Source: Synechococcus sp. CB0101
GTDB taxonomy: Bacteria; Cyanobacteriota; Cyanobacteriia; PCC-6307; Cyanobiaceae
Assembly (NCBI RefSeq): GCF_000179235.2
Contig: NZ_CP039373.1
Location: forward strand, 2,725,617 to 2,789,616
Length of the DNA stretch: 64,000 nt
Reading direction: 5' to 3'
The notes under the pieces: generated by a model
What the model was told of the DNA's origin: nothing
Seen by the model: only the letters and a program-made list of their open reading frames with translations
Database searches by the model: none
Translations under genes and position numbers: made by a program
Part shown: positions 35,583 through 44,879 of the stretch, piece after piece
How the letters are laid out: every line of letters begins with the position of its first letter
How positions within the stretch are numbered: the stretch's first letter is position 1

Positions 35583-37376
35583 TCACATGCGCTCGAGCGT
35601 GGGAATGCCCAACAGACCCAGCCCCAGTTTGAGGGTGTTAGCCGTGAGGCGACAGAGGGCCAGGCGGGAAGCGCGGGCTGGCTCATCGGCCTTCAGCACA
35701 GGCACCTGGTCGTAGAAGCGGTTGAAGACCTGGCTGAGCTCAAACAGGTAGGTGCAGAGACGATTGGGCAGCAACTCCTCCTCCACCTCGGCGATCACGG
35801 CGTCAAACTTGAGCAGCTCGCGCACCAGGGCCCATTCCTGCGGTTCGTGGAAGCTGAGGGGCTGATCGATCGGCACTGAACTGCCCTCCAGGTCACCACC
35901 TTTACGAGCGATGCCGGCGATGCGCACCACCGCGTAGAGCAGATAGGGCGCGGTGTTGCCCTGCAAGGCCAACATCCGGTCGAAGCTGAACTGGTAGTTG
36001 GTGATCCGGTTCTGGCTGAGATCGGCGTATTTCACCGCCGCCAGCCCCACCGTGGTGGCCACCTGCTGAATGAAGGCCTCCTCCTCCTGGCGGCCCTCCT
36101 CCTCCAGGCGGCGGCGCAGGTCGGCCTCAGCCCGCTCCACCGCCTCATCGAGCAGATCGCGCAGACGCACGGTGTCGCCGGCGCGGGTTTTCAGCTTCTT
36201 GCCGTCTTCCCCTTGCACCAGCCCGAAAGGCACGTGCTCCAGCCGGCCGTCTTCAGGTACCCAGCCGGCTCGGCGCGCCACCTGGAAGACGCCGGCGAAA
36301 TGGTTGGCCTGGCCGGCATCGGTCACGTAGATCACCCGGCGGGCGCCATCGCCATCCGGTGCAGCGCCAAAGCGATAGCGGATCGCCGCCAGATCGGTGG
36401 TGGCGTAGTTGAAACCACCGTCGCTCTTCTGCACGATCACCGGCAGCGGCTTGCCGTCCTTGCCGCTCACACCCTCAAGGAACACGCAACGGGCGCCGTC
36501 ATCCACCACCAGCAGACCGGTGGCCTCCAGATCGGCCACCACACCCTCGAGGTAGGGGTTGTAGAAGGATTCACCACGCTCGCTGAGACGAATGTCGAGC
36601 CGGTCGTAGATCTTCTGGAATTCACGGCGGCTTTGATCGCAGAGCAGGCCCCAGGCCTTCAGCGACACCGGATCACCGCCCTGCAGCTTCACCACCTCCT
36701 CACGGGAGGTGGTCTGGAAGGCCTCGTCGTCGTCGAAGCGCTTCTTGGCCTCGCGATAGAAGGCCACCAGATCGCCGAGGTCCACCGCATCGGCCGTGTC
36801 GAGCGCCTCGGGTGCCACCTGTTTGAGGTGGGTGATCAGCATCCCGAACTGGGTGCCCCAATCGCCCACATGGTTGAGCCGCAGCACCGGATGGCCGCGG
36901 AACTCCAGCACCCGGGCCAGCGAGTCGCCAATGATCGTGGAGCGCAGGTGCCCCACGTGCATCTCCTTGGCGATGTTGGGGCTGGAGAAATCCACCACCA
37001 CCGGCGATCCGCCCTGCACCGCCGGCACCCCAAGGCGTTGGTCCTGGAGGCAGGCCTGCACTTCAGCCGCGAGCCGCTCGGGGCGCAAGGTGAGGTTGAT
37101 GAACCCGGGCCCTGCGATCTGGGGCTCGAGGCACAGCTCCGCAAAGCTCGGATACGCCTTCAGCTGCTCCACCACCGCCGTGGCGATCGCCCGCGGCGGC
37201 TGCCCCAGCGGTTTGGCCAGTGGCAACGCTCCATTGGCCTGAAAATCGCCGAACTCGGGCTTGCTGGCGGGGGCCAACTGGGGATCGAACCCACCAGCCG
37301 GCGGCGCCGCCTCAGGAAAGGCACGCTCCATCGCTGCTCGCAGCTGGTTGTCCAGGGTTTCAGCGATGCGGAGCAT
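35583..37376 (-). CDS. argS: arginyl-tRNA synthetase
   Basis: Class I aminoacyl-tRNA synthetase that charges tRNA-Arg. [20 protein letters not shown] contains the HVGH form of the HIGH motif. [17 protein letters not shown] and [20 protein letters not shown] follow, the latter in the KMSKS position (argS often lacks KMSK). The anticodon-binding C-domain has [21 protein letters not shown] and ends [14 protein letters not shown], as expected. It has 597 residues from ATG 37376; GTG at 37391 is possible. Normal length, nothing odd. Confidence 0.96.
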   Translation of the reverse strand: MLRIAETLDNQLRAAMERAFPEAAPPAGGFDPQLAPASKPEFGDFQANGALPLAKPLGQPPRAIATAVVEQLKAYPSFAELCLEPQIAGPGFINLTLRPERLAAEVQACLQDQRLGVPAVQGGSPVVVDFSSPNIAKEMHVGHLRSTIIGDSLARVLEFRGHPVLRLNHVGDWGTQFGMLITHLKQVAPEALDTADAVDLGDLVAFYREAKKRFDDDEAFQTTSREEVVKLQGGDPVSLKAWGLLCDQSRREFQKIYDRLDIRLSERGESFYNPYLEGVVADLEATGLLVVDDGARCVFLEGVSGKDGKPLPVIVQKSDGGFNYATTDLAAIRYRFGAAPDGDGARRVIYVTDAGQANHFAGVFQVARRAGWVPEDGRLEHVPFGLVQGEDGKKLKTRAGDTVRLRDLLDEAVERAEADLRRRLEEEGRQEEEAFIQQVATTVGLAAVKYADLSQNRITNYQFSFDRMLALQGNTAPYLLYAVVRIAGIARKGGDLEGSSVPIDQPLSFHEPQEWALVRELLKFDAVIAEVEEELLPNRLCTYLFELSQVFNRFYDQVPVLKADEPARASRLALCRLTANTLKLGLGLLGIPTLERM

Positions 37377-37420
37377 GGAATCACCCACCACCCCCAGGGG
37401 CGGCCTTCAAGGTGATGTGA

Positions 37421-39490
37421 TCATCCCCCTTGAAGCTGCCGGCGCAGATCCGCCAGGGTGAGCGCATCCAGGCCGTAGCCCCGCAGGGTGGATTCCAGAG
37501 CCGCCAGCCGCTGCTCCGCCGGCAAGTGGGCCACCTCTTGCCACACCGTGCTGCCAATGGGGCCGATCAGGCGCAACAGCAACTGCTCTCCATCCACAGC
37601 CGCAGGCTCGTCCCGCTCGGGGGTGGTGGGCTGAAGGGCCTCCGCCACGACGGGAGCTGACTCAGCCACCGCCTCCGAGACCTGCTGCAACAGCGACTCC
37701 ACAGCTGTCTCCGGAACGCTGGCCTGGAGCAATAACTCGCGCAATCGCTGCGGATCAGCCGCCGCAGCCCGCTCCATCTCCGCCGTCCAGATCAGATCAG
37801 CGATCGGACCAATCGCCAGGCGCAGCGCTGCCAGGGTTCCGAGCCCAGGCCCCGCCTGTTGAGCCGGGGAGGACACAGAGGCCTGCGGGCGCTCGGGTTC
37901 CACCGCAACCGCCGGCTCCGGCTGCACCTGCGCGGTGCGGCAGGCCTCCTCCACGTCAGCGCGCGCCAGGCCGGCCGCCACCAACCGCTCCTGCAGCGCA
38001 GGCACCTGTGCGGCCGCAATCACGCTGGGCTGGCTGTCGAGCAGCAACTCCACCATCGGGCCATAGGTGCTCACCAGCTGCTGATGCAGCACGGGCTTAC
38101 TGAGCGCACCGTGGCTGGTCGCCGAGCTCCCCAGCGCCGGGGCGGAGCTGGCCAACGGAGCCGTGGGCGGCTGATCGAGCAGCCGCAAGGCATCAGCTGC
38201 CTGCTGAACCCGCCGGGCCGGCAGGTCCTCCAGCAGGGGGGCCAGCCAACCAGCCACCTCCGCCTCCACCCCCTGCAGTGACCAACAGCCCTGGGCTTCG
38301 TCGTAGAGGCTGGCGGGATCTTGACCGGTGTAAAGGCTCAAGGCCGACACCCCCAAGGCGTAAAGGTCGGCGGCTGGGGTGAGCCGGCCGAAGCGAGCTC
38401 GCTCCGGCGCTGAGAAAAACGGACGCCCAGCCTCAGACACACCCGTGAACCCTGCGGTGCGCTGATCGGACCCCGCATCCAGGCGGGCTTTCAGCAACGA
38501 GAAATCCACCAGGAAGAGCGGGCCCTCCTCCTGTGGAGGGATCAGGTTGGCGGGGTGCAAATCGCCATGGACCAGACCAGCCGCATGCACCTGCTCGAGC
38601 ACCTGCAGCACCTGACGCAGCAACTCCGCCAACCGCTGCTTGCGCCGCAGCAAATCCAGTGATCCCTGGAGGGATGGGCCAGGAATGTATTCCTGAATGA
38701 AGCAGAACATCCCTGCGCGGGCATAGGCATCCAGCACCCGCGGGATACGAGGGTGGCGCATCCGATCCAGACAAGCAGCCTCCACCTGCAGAGCCTCCAC
38801 CAGCGACGGCCCTGCAGGGATGAGCTTCATCACCGCCTGGCGCTCCCGTTGCCGCTCCTGGAGCAGCAAGGTCTGCTGAGCGGGAGAGCGTCCCAACGGG
38901 CGCACCAGCTCAAACGGCGTATCCGCCAGCAGCATCTCCAGTTGCACCGCCTCGGGCGCATGGGCCTGGGCGAAATCGAGCAACTGCTCCTGGCCCAGGC
39001 AATAGGCCTGCATCGGCTCTGGCAACCCTTTGAGCTCCACCTCGCCCATGGGCTGTGCCAGGCGGCGAAAACGGGGGTCGATCAGGTCGTAAGTGGAGCG
39101 CACAAACGCCACACCATTGGCAGGGCTCACGGTCTGCAGACGCGAGGCCAGATGTACCCCCTGCCCGAGGATGTCGTCGCCGTCGGCGTAAATCTCCCCG
39201 GTATGCAGACCAAAGCGATGGGCCAGGGATTGACGCCCCCTCGCCGTCAGGTTCTGCACGCAGGACTGAATGAATTCCAGCGCCTGGGTGGGGCCATCAA
39301 ACGTGGCCAGCAAGCCATCACCCAGAGATTTCACCAAGGAACCGCCATGGCGCTGCAACTCATCACGAATCAGCGCCAGATCTTCTTTGATGCGCTGAAT
39401 CGCAATCAGCTCATCGGCAAAGATCTTCACGGAGGAATCGACCACATCGCTGAACACGATGGCCTTGAGCTGGCGTTCACGCCCGGCCAT
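37421..39490 (-). CDS. class III nucleotide cyclase fused to a protein kinase and helical repeats
   Basis: A 689-residue fusion. Residues 8-165 are a class III cyclase domain: VFSDVVDSS (metal D15), KSLGDG (K54, metal D58), D106 in the adenine-selecting position, and R117; the transition-state Asn is replaced by His (H113, GVHLASRL). Residues 190-440 are a protein kinase: K222, E237, HGDLHPAN (D310, N315), DFS (D329) and APE (361-363), but with no glycine-rich loop. Three repeats of about 55 residues follow (464-520, 554-606, 636-687; GPxxxxxW-type), like DUF8082-type modules. ATG at 39490 overlaps the upstream stop by 1 base. It ends 44 bp upstream of argS. Confidence 0.85.
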   Translation of the reverse strand: MAGRERQLKAIVFSDVVDSSVKIFADELIAIQRIKEDLALIRDELQRHGGSLVKSLGDGLLATFDGPTQALEFIQSCVQNLTARGRQSLAHRFGLHTGEIYADGDDILGQGVHLASRLQTVSPANGVAFVRSTYDLIDPRFRRLAQPMGEVELKGLPEPMQAYCLGQEQLLDFAQAHAPEAVQLEMLLADTPFELVRPLGRSPAQQTLLLQERQRERQAVMKLIPAGPSLVEALQVEAACLDRMRHPRIPRVLDAYARAGMFCFIQEYIPGPSLQGSLDLLRRKQRLAELLRQVLQVLEQVHAAGLVHGDLHPANLIPPQEEGPLFLVDFSLLKARLDAGSDQRTAGFTGVSEAGRPFFSAPERARFGRLTPAADLYALGVSALSLYTGQDPASLYDEAQGCWSLQGVEAEVAGWLAPLLEDLPARRVQQAADALRLLDQPPTAPLASSAPALGSSATSHGALSKPVLHQQLVSTYGPMVELLLDSQPSVIAAAQVPALQERLVAAGLARADVEEACRTAQVQPEPAVAVEPERPQASVSSPAQQAGPGLGTLAALRLAIGPIADLIWTAEMERAAAADPQRLRELLLQASVPETAVESLLQQVSEAVAESAPVVAEALQPTTPERDEPAAVDGEQLLLRLIGPIGSTVWQEVAHLPAEQRLAALESTLRGYGLDALTLADLRRQLQGG

Positions 39491-40428
39491 CAATTCGCTC
39501 CCTCAGCATTGAGTTGCTGTTTGCGACCGTAGACGGCATAAGGCTGCCCTTTCAGGGGCAATGTCCAGCTCTCCACGTTGGTCACGACTGTGCGTAGCCG
39601 TTGCAACCGTTGCGCCTCCGGCAACACCCCAGCCACATAACCGAGGCTGGGAGGAAGCTGGGCAGCACTCTGGTCCAGCAGCTTCAGAAACGGTTGGTGA
39701 TCAGCCGCCACCAGGGGCTGACTCAACACCAACGCACCCACGGGGATCAGATTCGGATCATCAACGATCACCCGAACATCCGGGCCGGGATCAGGAAGCG
39801 AAGCATCCCAAGCGATCACATCCAGCCTGCCGGCCCGCAATTGATCGAGCAACTCGCGGTAACTCAGCGCATAGTCCACCGACTGCAGACGCAACCCGTG
39901 CAGGTTGTAGAGGGGCAGATAAAAACCGGTGAGCGAACCGCGCGGCAATAAGCCCAACCGGGCGCCGTTCAATTGTGCGAGCGTGCGCCGCTCACTACCG
40001 GACGACACCAACAACTGCGAACGTGACTGACTGCGCTGCCCAAGCGGGCGCAGCAGGCTGTAGTCGCGGTTGCCAGCCCCCTCCATCGCCAACGCGGCCA
40101 GGCCAGGCGGCAGGAATGCCAAATCCCATTCACCGGCCCCGAGCCGTTGCCGTGCCTGCTCCGGGCTCGCCACCGGCTCCAGCGATACCTCACAGCGACT
40201 GGCGACGGTGAGCAGATCGCGAAGACTGGAAATCTCAGGGTCAAGCAACACGGCTTGTCCCGCTGAACCACGACCTTCTTCAGCTCCCACGAATCCCACC
40301 CGCAGCTGACCGGTCGGGCCGCAGAGGCTCATCTGCGCAGCGGGTTGCTGCCCGCAGCCACTCAAGATCCCAAGCAATGAAGCAACGGCCAGCAGCGGCC
40401 GCCGCACTCCCAAGCCAGCAACGCTCAT
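39490..40428 (-). CDS. PhnD/SsuA-like periplasmic binding lipoprotein
   Basis: A 312-residue type II periplasmic-binding protein. The signal peptide ends in LGILSGCG, a lipobox, so it is probably membrane-tethered. QLRVGFVGAEEG begins the mature fold; WDLAFLPPGLAALAM, LNGARLGLLPRGSLTGFYLP and RAGRLDVIAWDASLPD resemble PhnD-like proteins. No ABC permease or ATPase is adjacent. Instead it is coupled on both sides to signalling genes (4-bp overlap upstream, 1-bp downstream), suggesting it works as a ligand sensor rather than in uptake. The ligand is unknown. Confidence 0.85.
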   Translation of the reverse strand: MSVAGLGVRRPLLAVASLLGILSGCGQQPAAQMSLCGPTGQLRVGFVGAEEGRGSAGQAVLLDPEISSLRDLLTVASRCEVSLEPVASPEQARQRLGAGEWDLAFLPPGLAALAMEGAGNRDYSLLRPLGQRSQSRSQLLVSSGSERRTLAQLNGARLGLLPRGSLTGFYLPLYNLHGLRLQSVDYALSYRELLDQLRAGRLDVIAWDASLPDPGPDVRVIVDDPNLIPVGALVLSQPLVAADHQPFLKLLDQSAAQLPPSLGYVAGVLPEAQRLQRLRTVVTNVESWTLPLKGQPYAVYGRKQQLNAEGAN

Positions 40429-41369
40429 GGGCGCCCTTGCCGATCCTTGAGCATCTGCATCGAGATGGCCAAGCTCTGCTTCATCCGCTCAAAGCTGCGG
40501 GCCAGCAGACCGATCTCATCGCTGCGGCTGCGCTCATCGAACGACACGGTGGCTGGAGTGACGCTGGCCTCCTCCGCCTTACGGCTGATCTCACGCATGG
40601 GGCGCAGGATCAATTGATTCAGCACGCTGTTGGTGATCAGCCCGACCGCCACAAATGCGATCACAAACAGCAACGCTGTGGTGAACAGCGACCGGTCTTT
40701 CGCCTCAAACACAGCTTTTTGAGGCACCGTGACAATCTGAGCGCCCACGATCTCATTGAGCTTCCAACCAAAACCGCTGCTATCGCCATAGGTGAGCAGT
40801 TGACTGGCCGGTGCCCGATTCGGGGTGGAGTGACAAACAAGGCAACTCTCTTTGGTGATCTTGATCGGCCGCGCCACAAAGTGCATCGGACCAAGCGGCG
40901 TGCTCTTCTCCCCCGCCAACGTGGTCAGCGATGGTTCATTGCGAAAGCGCTCAATCACCCCTGTTTCAAAGCTATCAGCCTTATCACGGAGGTTTGTGGG
41001 ATTGAGCGCCGCTTCGCGATAGGAATAGTCCCTGTACTCGGGCTTGGCCTTGAGATACGAAAAGACCGTCTGAGCGGAATAGCTGGGTACAGACTCAGGA
41101 CGGAACGCACCCGGCCCCTCATTCAGCGGCGCAACAATGGGATTAACGTCTTTACTGGTGTATTCCCGAACGGCCAACATCGCATCCATGAAGAAGCTGG
41201 AGCGCTGATCAATCAGGTTGCGTGCCTGGAGGCCAAAGAGCTGATTCAGCAGCAGCACAGCCACCAGGATCGAGACCGCAAAGATGGCCGACAAGGTGAT
41301 GGCCAACTGCTTGCGGAGCGGCCGTTGCCCGGAGCCGACCATCCAGCCCTGGAGCACCGGAAACTTCAT
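40425..41369 (-). CDS. heme-c sensor (DUF3365/Tll0287-like) ending in a HAMP domain
   Basis: A 314-residue membrane receptor. TM1 spans about residues 22-47. The periplasmic domain carries MHFVARPIKITKESCLVCHS, a CxxCH c-type heme site (residues 176-180), in the DUF3365/Tll0287 pattern. TM2 is near 229-252, then a HAMP region (253-306) ending RSFERMKQSLAISMQML. The protein stops there, with no kinase or cyclase of its own, so its output must be another protein, most simply the cyclase-kinase two genes down. ATG at 41369; an in-frame extension to 41441 lies in the leader. Confidence 0.87.
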   Translation of the reverse strand: MKFPVLQGWMVGSGQRPLRKQLAITLSAIFAVSILVAVLLLNQLFGLQARNLIDQRSSFFMDAMLAVREYTSKDVNPIVAPLNEGPGAFRPESVPSYSAQTVFSYLKAKPEYRDYSYREAALNPTNLRDKADSFETGVIERFRNEPSLTTLAGEKSTPLGPMHFVARPIKITKESCLVCHSTPNRAPASQLLTYGDSSGFGWKLNEIVGAQIVTVPQKAVFEAKDRSLFTTALLFVIAFVAVGLITNSVLNQLILRPMREISRKAEEASVTPATVSFDERSRSDEIGLLARSFERMKQSLAISMQMLKDRQGRP

Positions 41370-41370
41370 G

Positions 41371-41414
41371 TTGCAGCCACAGTTCGCCCCCACAAGGTAA
41401 GGGGCACGCTGCAA
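41371..41414 (-). promoter_or_regulatory. two-tier hairpin in the leader of the heme sensor operon
   Basis: Immediately upstream of the sensor ATG, TTGCAGC (41371-41377) pairs with GCTGCAA (41408-41414), and inside it GCCCC (41386-41390) pairs with GGGGC (41401-41405). On the mRNA this would place the base of a stem 1 nt before the start codon, which could hide the ribosome-binding region. No clear -10/-35 pair is seen in the rest of the 87-bp gap. Confidence 0.35.
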
Positions 41415-41456
41415 AAGCAACAGCCCCTGATGCGACCGCACACAAGCCGGCTGAAC

Positions 41457-42311
41457 TCAGTTCTCGAAGCGCATGCTCAGATCCAACCAGCAACTGCGGG
41501 TGACGGGCGCGCTGGTGGAAATCAGATCAATGCCCGTGGCTGCATAGGCCCGTAGCTGCTCGGGCTGAACGCCGGAAGCCTCCAGGACCACGGAACGACC
41601 TGCCGCCAGGCGGCGCAGCACTGGCACCAGGGCCGTCAGAGCCGCCGGAGTGAACTCATCCAGCAGCACCCCATCTGCCCCCGCTTCCACCGCCTCAAGG
41701 GCCTGCTGCTCCGTTTCCGCCTCCACGATCACCCGCGCCGGCCAAGGGGCCGAGGCCTGCACTGCCCCCACGGCCTGGTGCACACCACCGGCCCAGGCCA
41801 GGTGGTTTTCCTTCAGCATGGCGGCATCATCGAGGCCCATGCGGTGGTTCACCCCGCCGCCGCAACGCACCGCGTATTTCTCCAACACCCGCAGCCCTGG
41901 CGTGGTTTTGCGGGTGTCCGCCAGGTGCACGCCCGTGTGCGCCAACTCCGCCGCCAGGGCTGCGGTGGCTGTGGCAATGCCCGACAACCGCATGGCCAGA
42001 TTGAGAGCCGTGCGCTCCACACCCACCAGCGCCGCCGCCGAACCCTCCAGCTCGAGCAAGCGCTGGCCAGCGATCACCCGCGCACCCTCCTCCACCAGCA
42101 ACCGCACCTGCCCATCGGGATCCAGCTCCTGCAGCAAGGGCTGGAGCAGCACGCCTCCGCAGAAGCGCCCTTCTGCCTTGGCGATCCAGTAGGCGCGGCC
42201 CTGGCATCCCTGCAACGCAGCAGCGCTGAGATCGCCGCGGCCGAGGTCCTCCATCAGCCAGGCCTGCAGCTGGGCTCGGAGCTGGGGGGTGATGGTCAGG
42301 GGAGCTGCCAT
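41457..42311 (-). CDS. nadC: nicotinate-nucleotide pyrophosphorylase (carboxylating)
   Basis: NadC (quinolinate phosphoribosyltransferase) makes nicotinate mononucleotide from quinolinate and PRPP in NAD synthesis. LMEDLGRGDLSAAAL, ERTALNLAMRLSGIAT, ADTRKTTPGLRVLEKYAVRC (the catalytic block), GGGVNHRMGLDDAAMLKENH and EAGADGVLLDEF are all family motifs. It has 284 residues, a normal length. It follows mnmE on the same strand, 52 bp after its stop, and precedes the heme sensor operon by 87 bp. Confidence 0.95.
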   Translation of the reverse strand: MAAPLTITPQLRAQLQAWLMEDLGRGDLSAAALQGCQGRAYWIAKAEGRFCGGVLLQPLLQELDPDGQVRLLVEEGARVIAGQRLLELEGSAAALVGVERTALNLAMRLSGIATATAALAAELAHTGVHLADTRKTTPGLRVLEKYAVRCGGGVNHRMGLDDAAMLKENHLAWAGGVHQAVGAVQASAPWPARVIVEAETEQQALEAVEAGADGVLLDEFTPAALTALVPVLRRLAAGRSVVLEASGVQPEQLRAYAATGIDLISTSAPVTRSCWLDLSMRFEN

Positions 42312-42363
42312 CCAGGCACGCGTTGCAGCTGAGCCCGCCCATTCTGTGGGCCCAGCTGGGGGC

Positions 42364-43713
42364 TCACTTGCCGATGCAGAAGCGGGAGAAGACGCGATCC
42401 AGCACCGCTTCGCTCACCTCCTCACCCGTGATTTCACCCAGGGCCCGCACCGCAGCACGCAGATCAATAGTCCAGAAATCCCAGGGCAGCTGCTGACTGG
42501 CCGCCTCCAGGCTGGCGCTGAGGCTGGCGGCGGCGGCGGCGGCGAGATCCTGCTGACGGCGATTGAGGGCCAGCTGCACGCCCTGGGGATCGCTATGGCC
42601 GCAGCGCGCGAGGAGCTGGTGCACCAGTTCGGTTTCGCCCGCACCGGTGAGGGCGCTGATGCAGACATCAGCTTGCACAGCGGGAGCCCCAGTGAGCTGA
42701 TCGGCCTTGTTACCCACCACCAACACAGGCACGCCTTCGGGCACCAGCTCGCCAAGAGCGGCATCGTCATCGCACCAGCCGGCGCTCAGATCAAAGAGCA
42801 ACAGCACCGCATCGGCGACCTGAAGAGCCGAGCGGCTGCGCTCGATGCCGATCTGCTCCACCCGATCGGTGGTGGCGCGGATGCCGGCGGTGTCGAGCAG
42901 GGTGAGCGGCACGCCCTGCAGCACCAGTTCGCTCTCCACAAGATCGCGGGTGGTACCGGGCAGATCGGTGACGATCGCCCGCTCACTGCAGCTCAGCCGA
43001 TTCAGCAGGCTGGATTTACCCACATTGGGGCGCCCCACGATGGCGACGCGCAGGCCCTCACGCAGCAGCTGACCGCGCTCGCCATCAGCAACCAGTTGCT
43101 CCAGATCCGTGCGCACCGCCTGGAGCTCCAGCGCCACAGCGTCGCCATCGAGGGGCGGCAGATCGTCTTCGAAATCCACCCGCGCTTCCAGCTCCGCCAG
43201 CTGATCGAGCAAGCGCTCACGCAGGGCGCTGATGCGCACCTGCAAGCCGCCATCGAGGCCGGCCATCGCCAGCTGTGCGGCTCGGCGGCTGCGGGCCGTC
43301 ACCAACTCGCTGATGGCTTCAGCGCGGGTGAGATCGAGGCGGCCATTCAAAAAGGCCCGCTGGCTGAATTCCCCAGGCAGGGCGCGCCTTGCACCGCTGA
43401 CCAGCACCAGCTCCAGCACCCGCTGCACGCTGATCAAGCCGCCATGGCAATGAAATTCCACCACTGTTTCGCGGGTGAAGCTGCGCGGCGCGCGCATCAA
43501 CAGCAGCAGCGCCTCATCCACCCGCTCGCCATTAGCGGGATCACACACGTAGCCGTAGAGCACCCGATGGCTCTCCCAGGGCTGATCTCCCGGTGCTGAA
43601 AACAGCCGTTGGCCAATCGCTTCTGCCTCTGGGCCCGACACCCGCACAATCGCCACGCTGCCCTCGCCGGGAGCGATGGCCGTGGCCACAGCAGCGATGG
43701 TGTCGTCCGGCAA
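42364..43713 (-). CDS. mnmE: tRNA modification GTPase MnmE
   Basis: With MnmG it installs the carboxymethylaminomethyl group at wobble U34 of tRNAs. DTIAAVATAIAPGEGSVAIV starts the N-terminal tetrahydrofolate-binding domain. The G domain has GRPNVGKSSLLNRL (G1), LPGTTRDLVE (G2 region) and GNKAD (G4). The protein closes with FCIGK, the C-terminal catalytic Cys motif. It has 449 residues; the start appears to be TTG at 43713, because the conserved N-terminus begins right there. mnmG is not in the window. Confidence 0.95.
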   Translation of the reverse strand: MPDDTIAAVATAIAPGEGSVAIVRVSGPEAEAIGQRLFSAPGDQPWESHRVLYGYVCDPANGERVDEALLLLMRAPRSFTRETVVEFHCHGGLISVQRVLELVLVSGARRALPGEFSQRAFLNGRLDLTRAEAISELVTARSRRAAQLAMAGLDGGLQVRISALRERLLDQLAELEARVDFEDDLPPLDGDAVALELQAVRTDLEQLVADGERGQLLREGLRVAIVGRPNVGKSSLLNRLSCSERAIVTDLPGTTRDLVESELVLQGVPLTLLDTAGIRATTDRVEQIGIERSRSALQVADAVLLLFDLSAGWCDDDAALGELVPEGVPVLVVGNKADQLTGAPAVQADVCISALTGAGETELVHQLLARCGHSDPQGVQLALNRRQQDLAAAAAASLSASLEAASQQLPWDFWTIDLRAAVRALGEITGEEVSEAVLDRVFSRFCIGK

Positions 43714-43759
43714 GGCAAGAGGCAGGCGATGCCTCCAGTGTCTCCCGGCGCTCAGCGGC

Positions 43760-43948
43760 TCAGGCTTGCGGGAATCCCGGGCAAACCATCAGATCGATGT
43801 GCCCACCGCTGGGATGGCGCCACTCGCGGAACTCTTCCGCAAGGGCTCGGTGGGCCTGGGTCTGCTCCTCGTGCTCCAGGGAGATCAATCGCTGATGCAC
43901 CAGATCGAGGGTGTCGTCGATCAGTTGAGCGGCCTGTTCGGAGGTCAT
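43760..43948 (-). CDS. conserved-looking small protein, function unknown
   Basis: A 62-residue soluble protein starting MTSEQAAQLIDDTLDLVHQ. It is mostly helical and charged, with ISLEHEEQTQAHRALAEEFR forming an amphipathic helix, then a short C-terminal WRHPSGGHIDLMVCPGF. I do not recognise a family. ATG at 43948 gives the sensible protein; an upstream extension to 44065 overlaps the methyltransferase end. It lies 46 bp upstream of mnmE on the same strand, and about 104 bp after the methyltransferase stop. Confidence 0.6.
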   Translation of the reverse strand: MTSEQAAQLIDDTLDLVHQRLISLEHEEQTQAHRALAEEFREWRHPSGGHIDLMVCPGFPQA

Positions 43949-44052
43949 GGCATCGGCTGCAGCGTGGCACCGTCGTAGGCGCAGCAACAGGGCGGAGCTG
44001 TAGTGCACGCCACCGGGCCTGGCTTGTGTGGGGGGATCAGAACGCAGCCCGC

Positions 44053-44865
44053 TCAAACGCGGCAACCACTGGCCAGGAAGACACCCACAAAGGCCCAGGC
44101 CTGAGGGTCGTCCACCAAAGCATCCGCCGCCGCGAGCGTGCCGGCAGCGGCCTCAAGCTCGGCGCCGCTGAGCAACAGGCGCTTGAAGCCGAGGGTGATG
44201 TCGAGGAAGGCGCGCATGCCGAGCTGGCGTGAGCTCACCGTTTCCACATGCACGGCCACGTCGCCAAAGCCGGCCGCCTCGAGCAACCCGCCGAGCTCGC
44301 GGCCGATGTGGCGGTTACCGCCCTGACGCGCCTGGGCGCGAGCGGCCGCTTCGGTGAAGGACCGGAAGCCCTCGGGCTCAGGCACCAAGCTGAGCCAGGC
44401 ATCGTCGATGTCCATGATGCAAAGCTTGCCGCCGGGCTTGAGCAGGCCGCGCACCGCCTGCAGCGCCCGCAGCGGATCTTCGAGGTGCTGGAACAGCAGC
44501 CGGGCGTAGATGAAATCGAAACGACCGGGCTCCAGCGGCGGGGCATAGACATCGCCCTGCAGAAAGGTGATCCGCTCCAGGCCGGCGGCGGCAGCTTCCT
44601 GGCGCGCGGCATCCAAGAGGTCGCCATTGAGGTCAATCGCCGTCACCCGGCTGGCGGGATGGGTCTCGGCGATCAGTCGGCTGATCACACCGGGGCCGCA
44701 GGCCAGATCCAACACGTCCTGTCCGTCCTGCAAGCCCATCTGCAACAGCAGGCTGCGCTCCAGCTCAGCGGAGCGGCGGGCTTGCAGCTGCAGACGGTCC
44801 AACTCTCCACTCGCCGTGCCGAGGGCGTTGAAGTCATAGGAACCGGCAGAGGAGGCAGCAGCCAT
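44053..44865 (-). CDS. class I SAM-dependent methyltransferase
   Basis: A 270-residue Rossmann-fold methyltransferase. SAM-binding motif I is VLDLACGPGVISRLI, motif II is VTAIDLNGDLLDAA, and RFDFIYARLLFQHLEDPL and LKPGGKLCIMDIDD follow. The C-terminal third is a cap of unknown specificity. The substrate could be a small molecule, since it resembles UbiE-like enzymes, but no more can be said. ATG at 44865 is preferred over GTG at 44874. It starts 15 bp after the acyltransferase-CNB stop and is probably the last gene of the spoT operon. Confidence 0.85.
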   Translation of the reverse strand: MAAASSAGSYDFNALGTASGELDRLQLQARRSAELERSLLLQMGLQDGQDVLDLACGPGVISRLIAETHPASRVTAIDLNGDLLDAARQEAAAAGLERITFLQGDVYAPPLEPGRFDFIYARLLFQHLEDPLRALQAVRGLLKPGGKLCIMDIDDAWLSLVPEPEGFRSFTEAAARAQARQGGNRHIGRELGGLLEAAGFGDVAVHVETVSSRQLGMRAFLDITLGFKRLLLSGAELEAAAGTLAAADALVDDPQAWAFVGVFLASGCRV

Positions 44866-44879
44866 CGGGAGCACGGGGT

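Noticed and set aside
36213..37415. 400-codon open frame opposite argS
   Set aside because: Shadow of a clear arginyl-tRNA synthetase gene, without any domain features.
41370..41456. tRNA gene in the 87-bp gap before the heme sensor gene
   Set aside because: No acceptor stem closing with a TTC-containing T-arm; the pairing seen forms one nested hairpin, not a cloverleaf.
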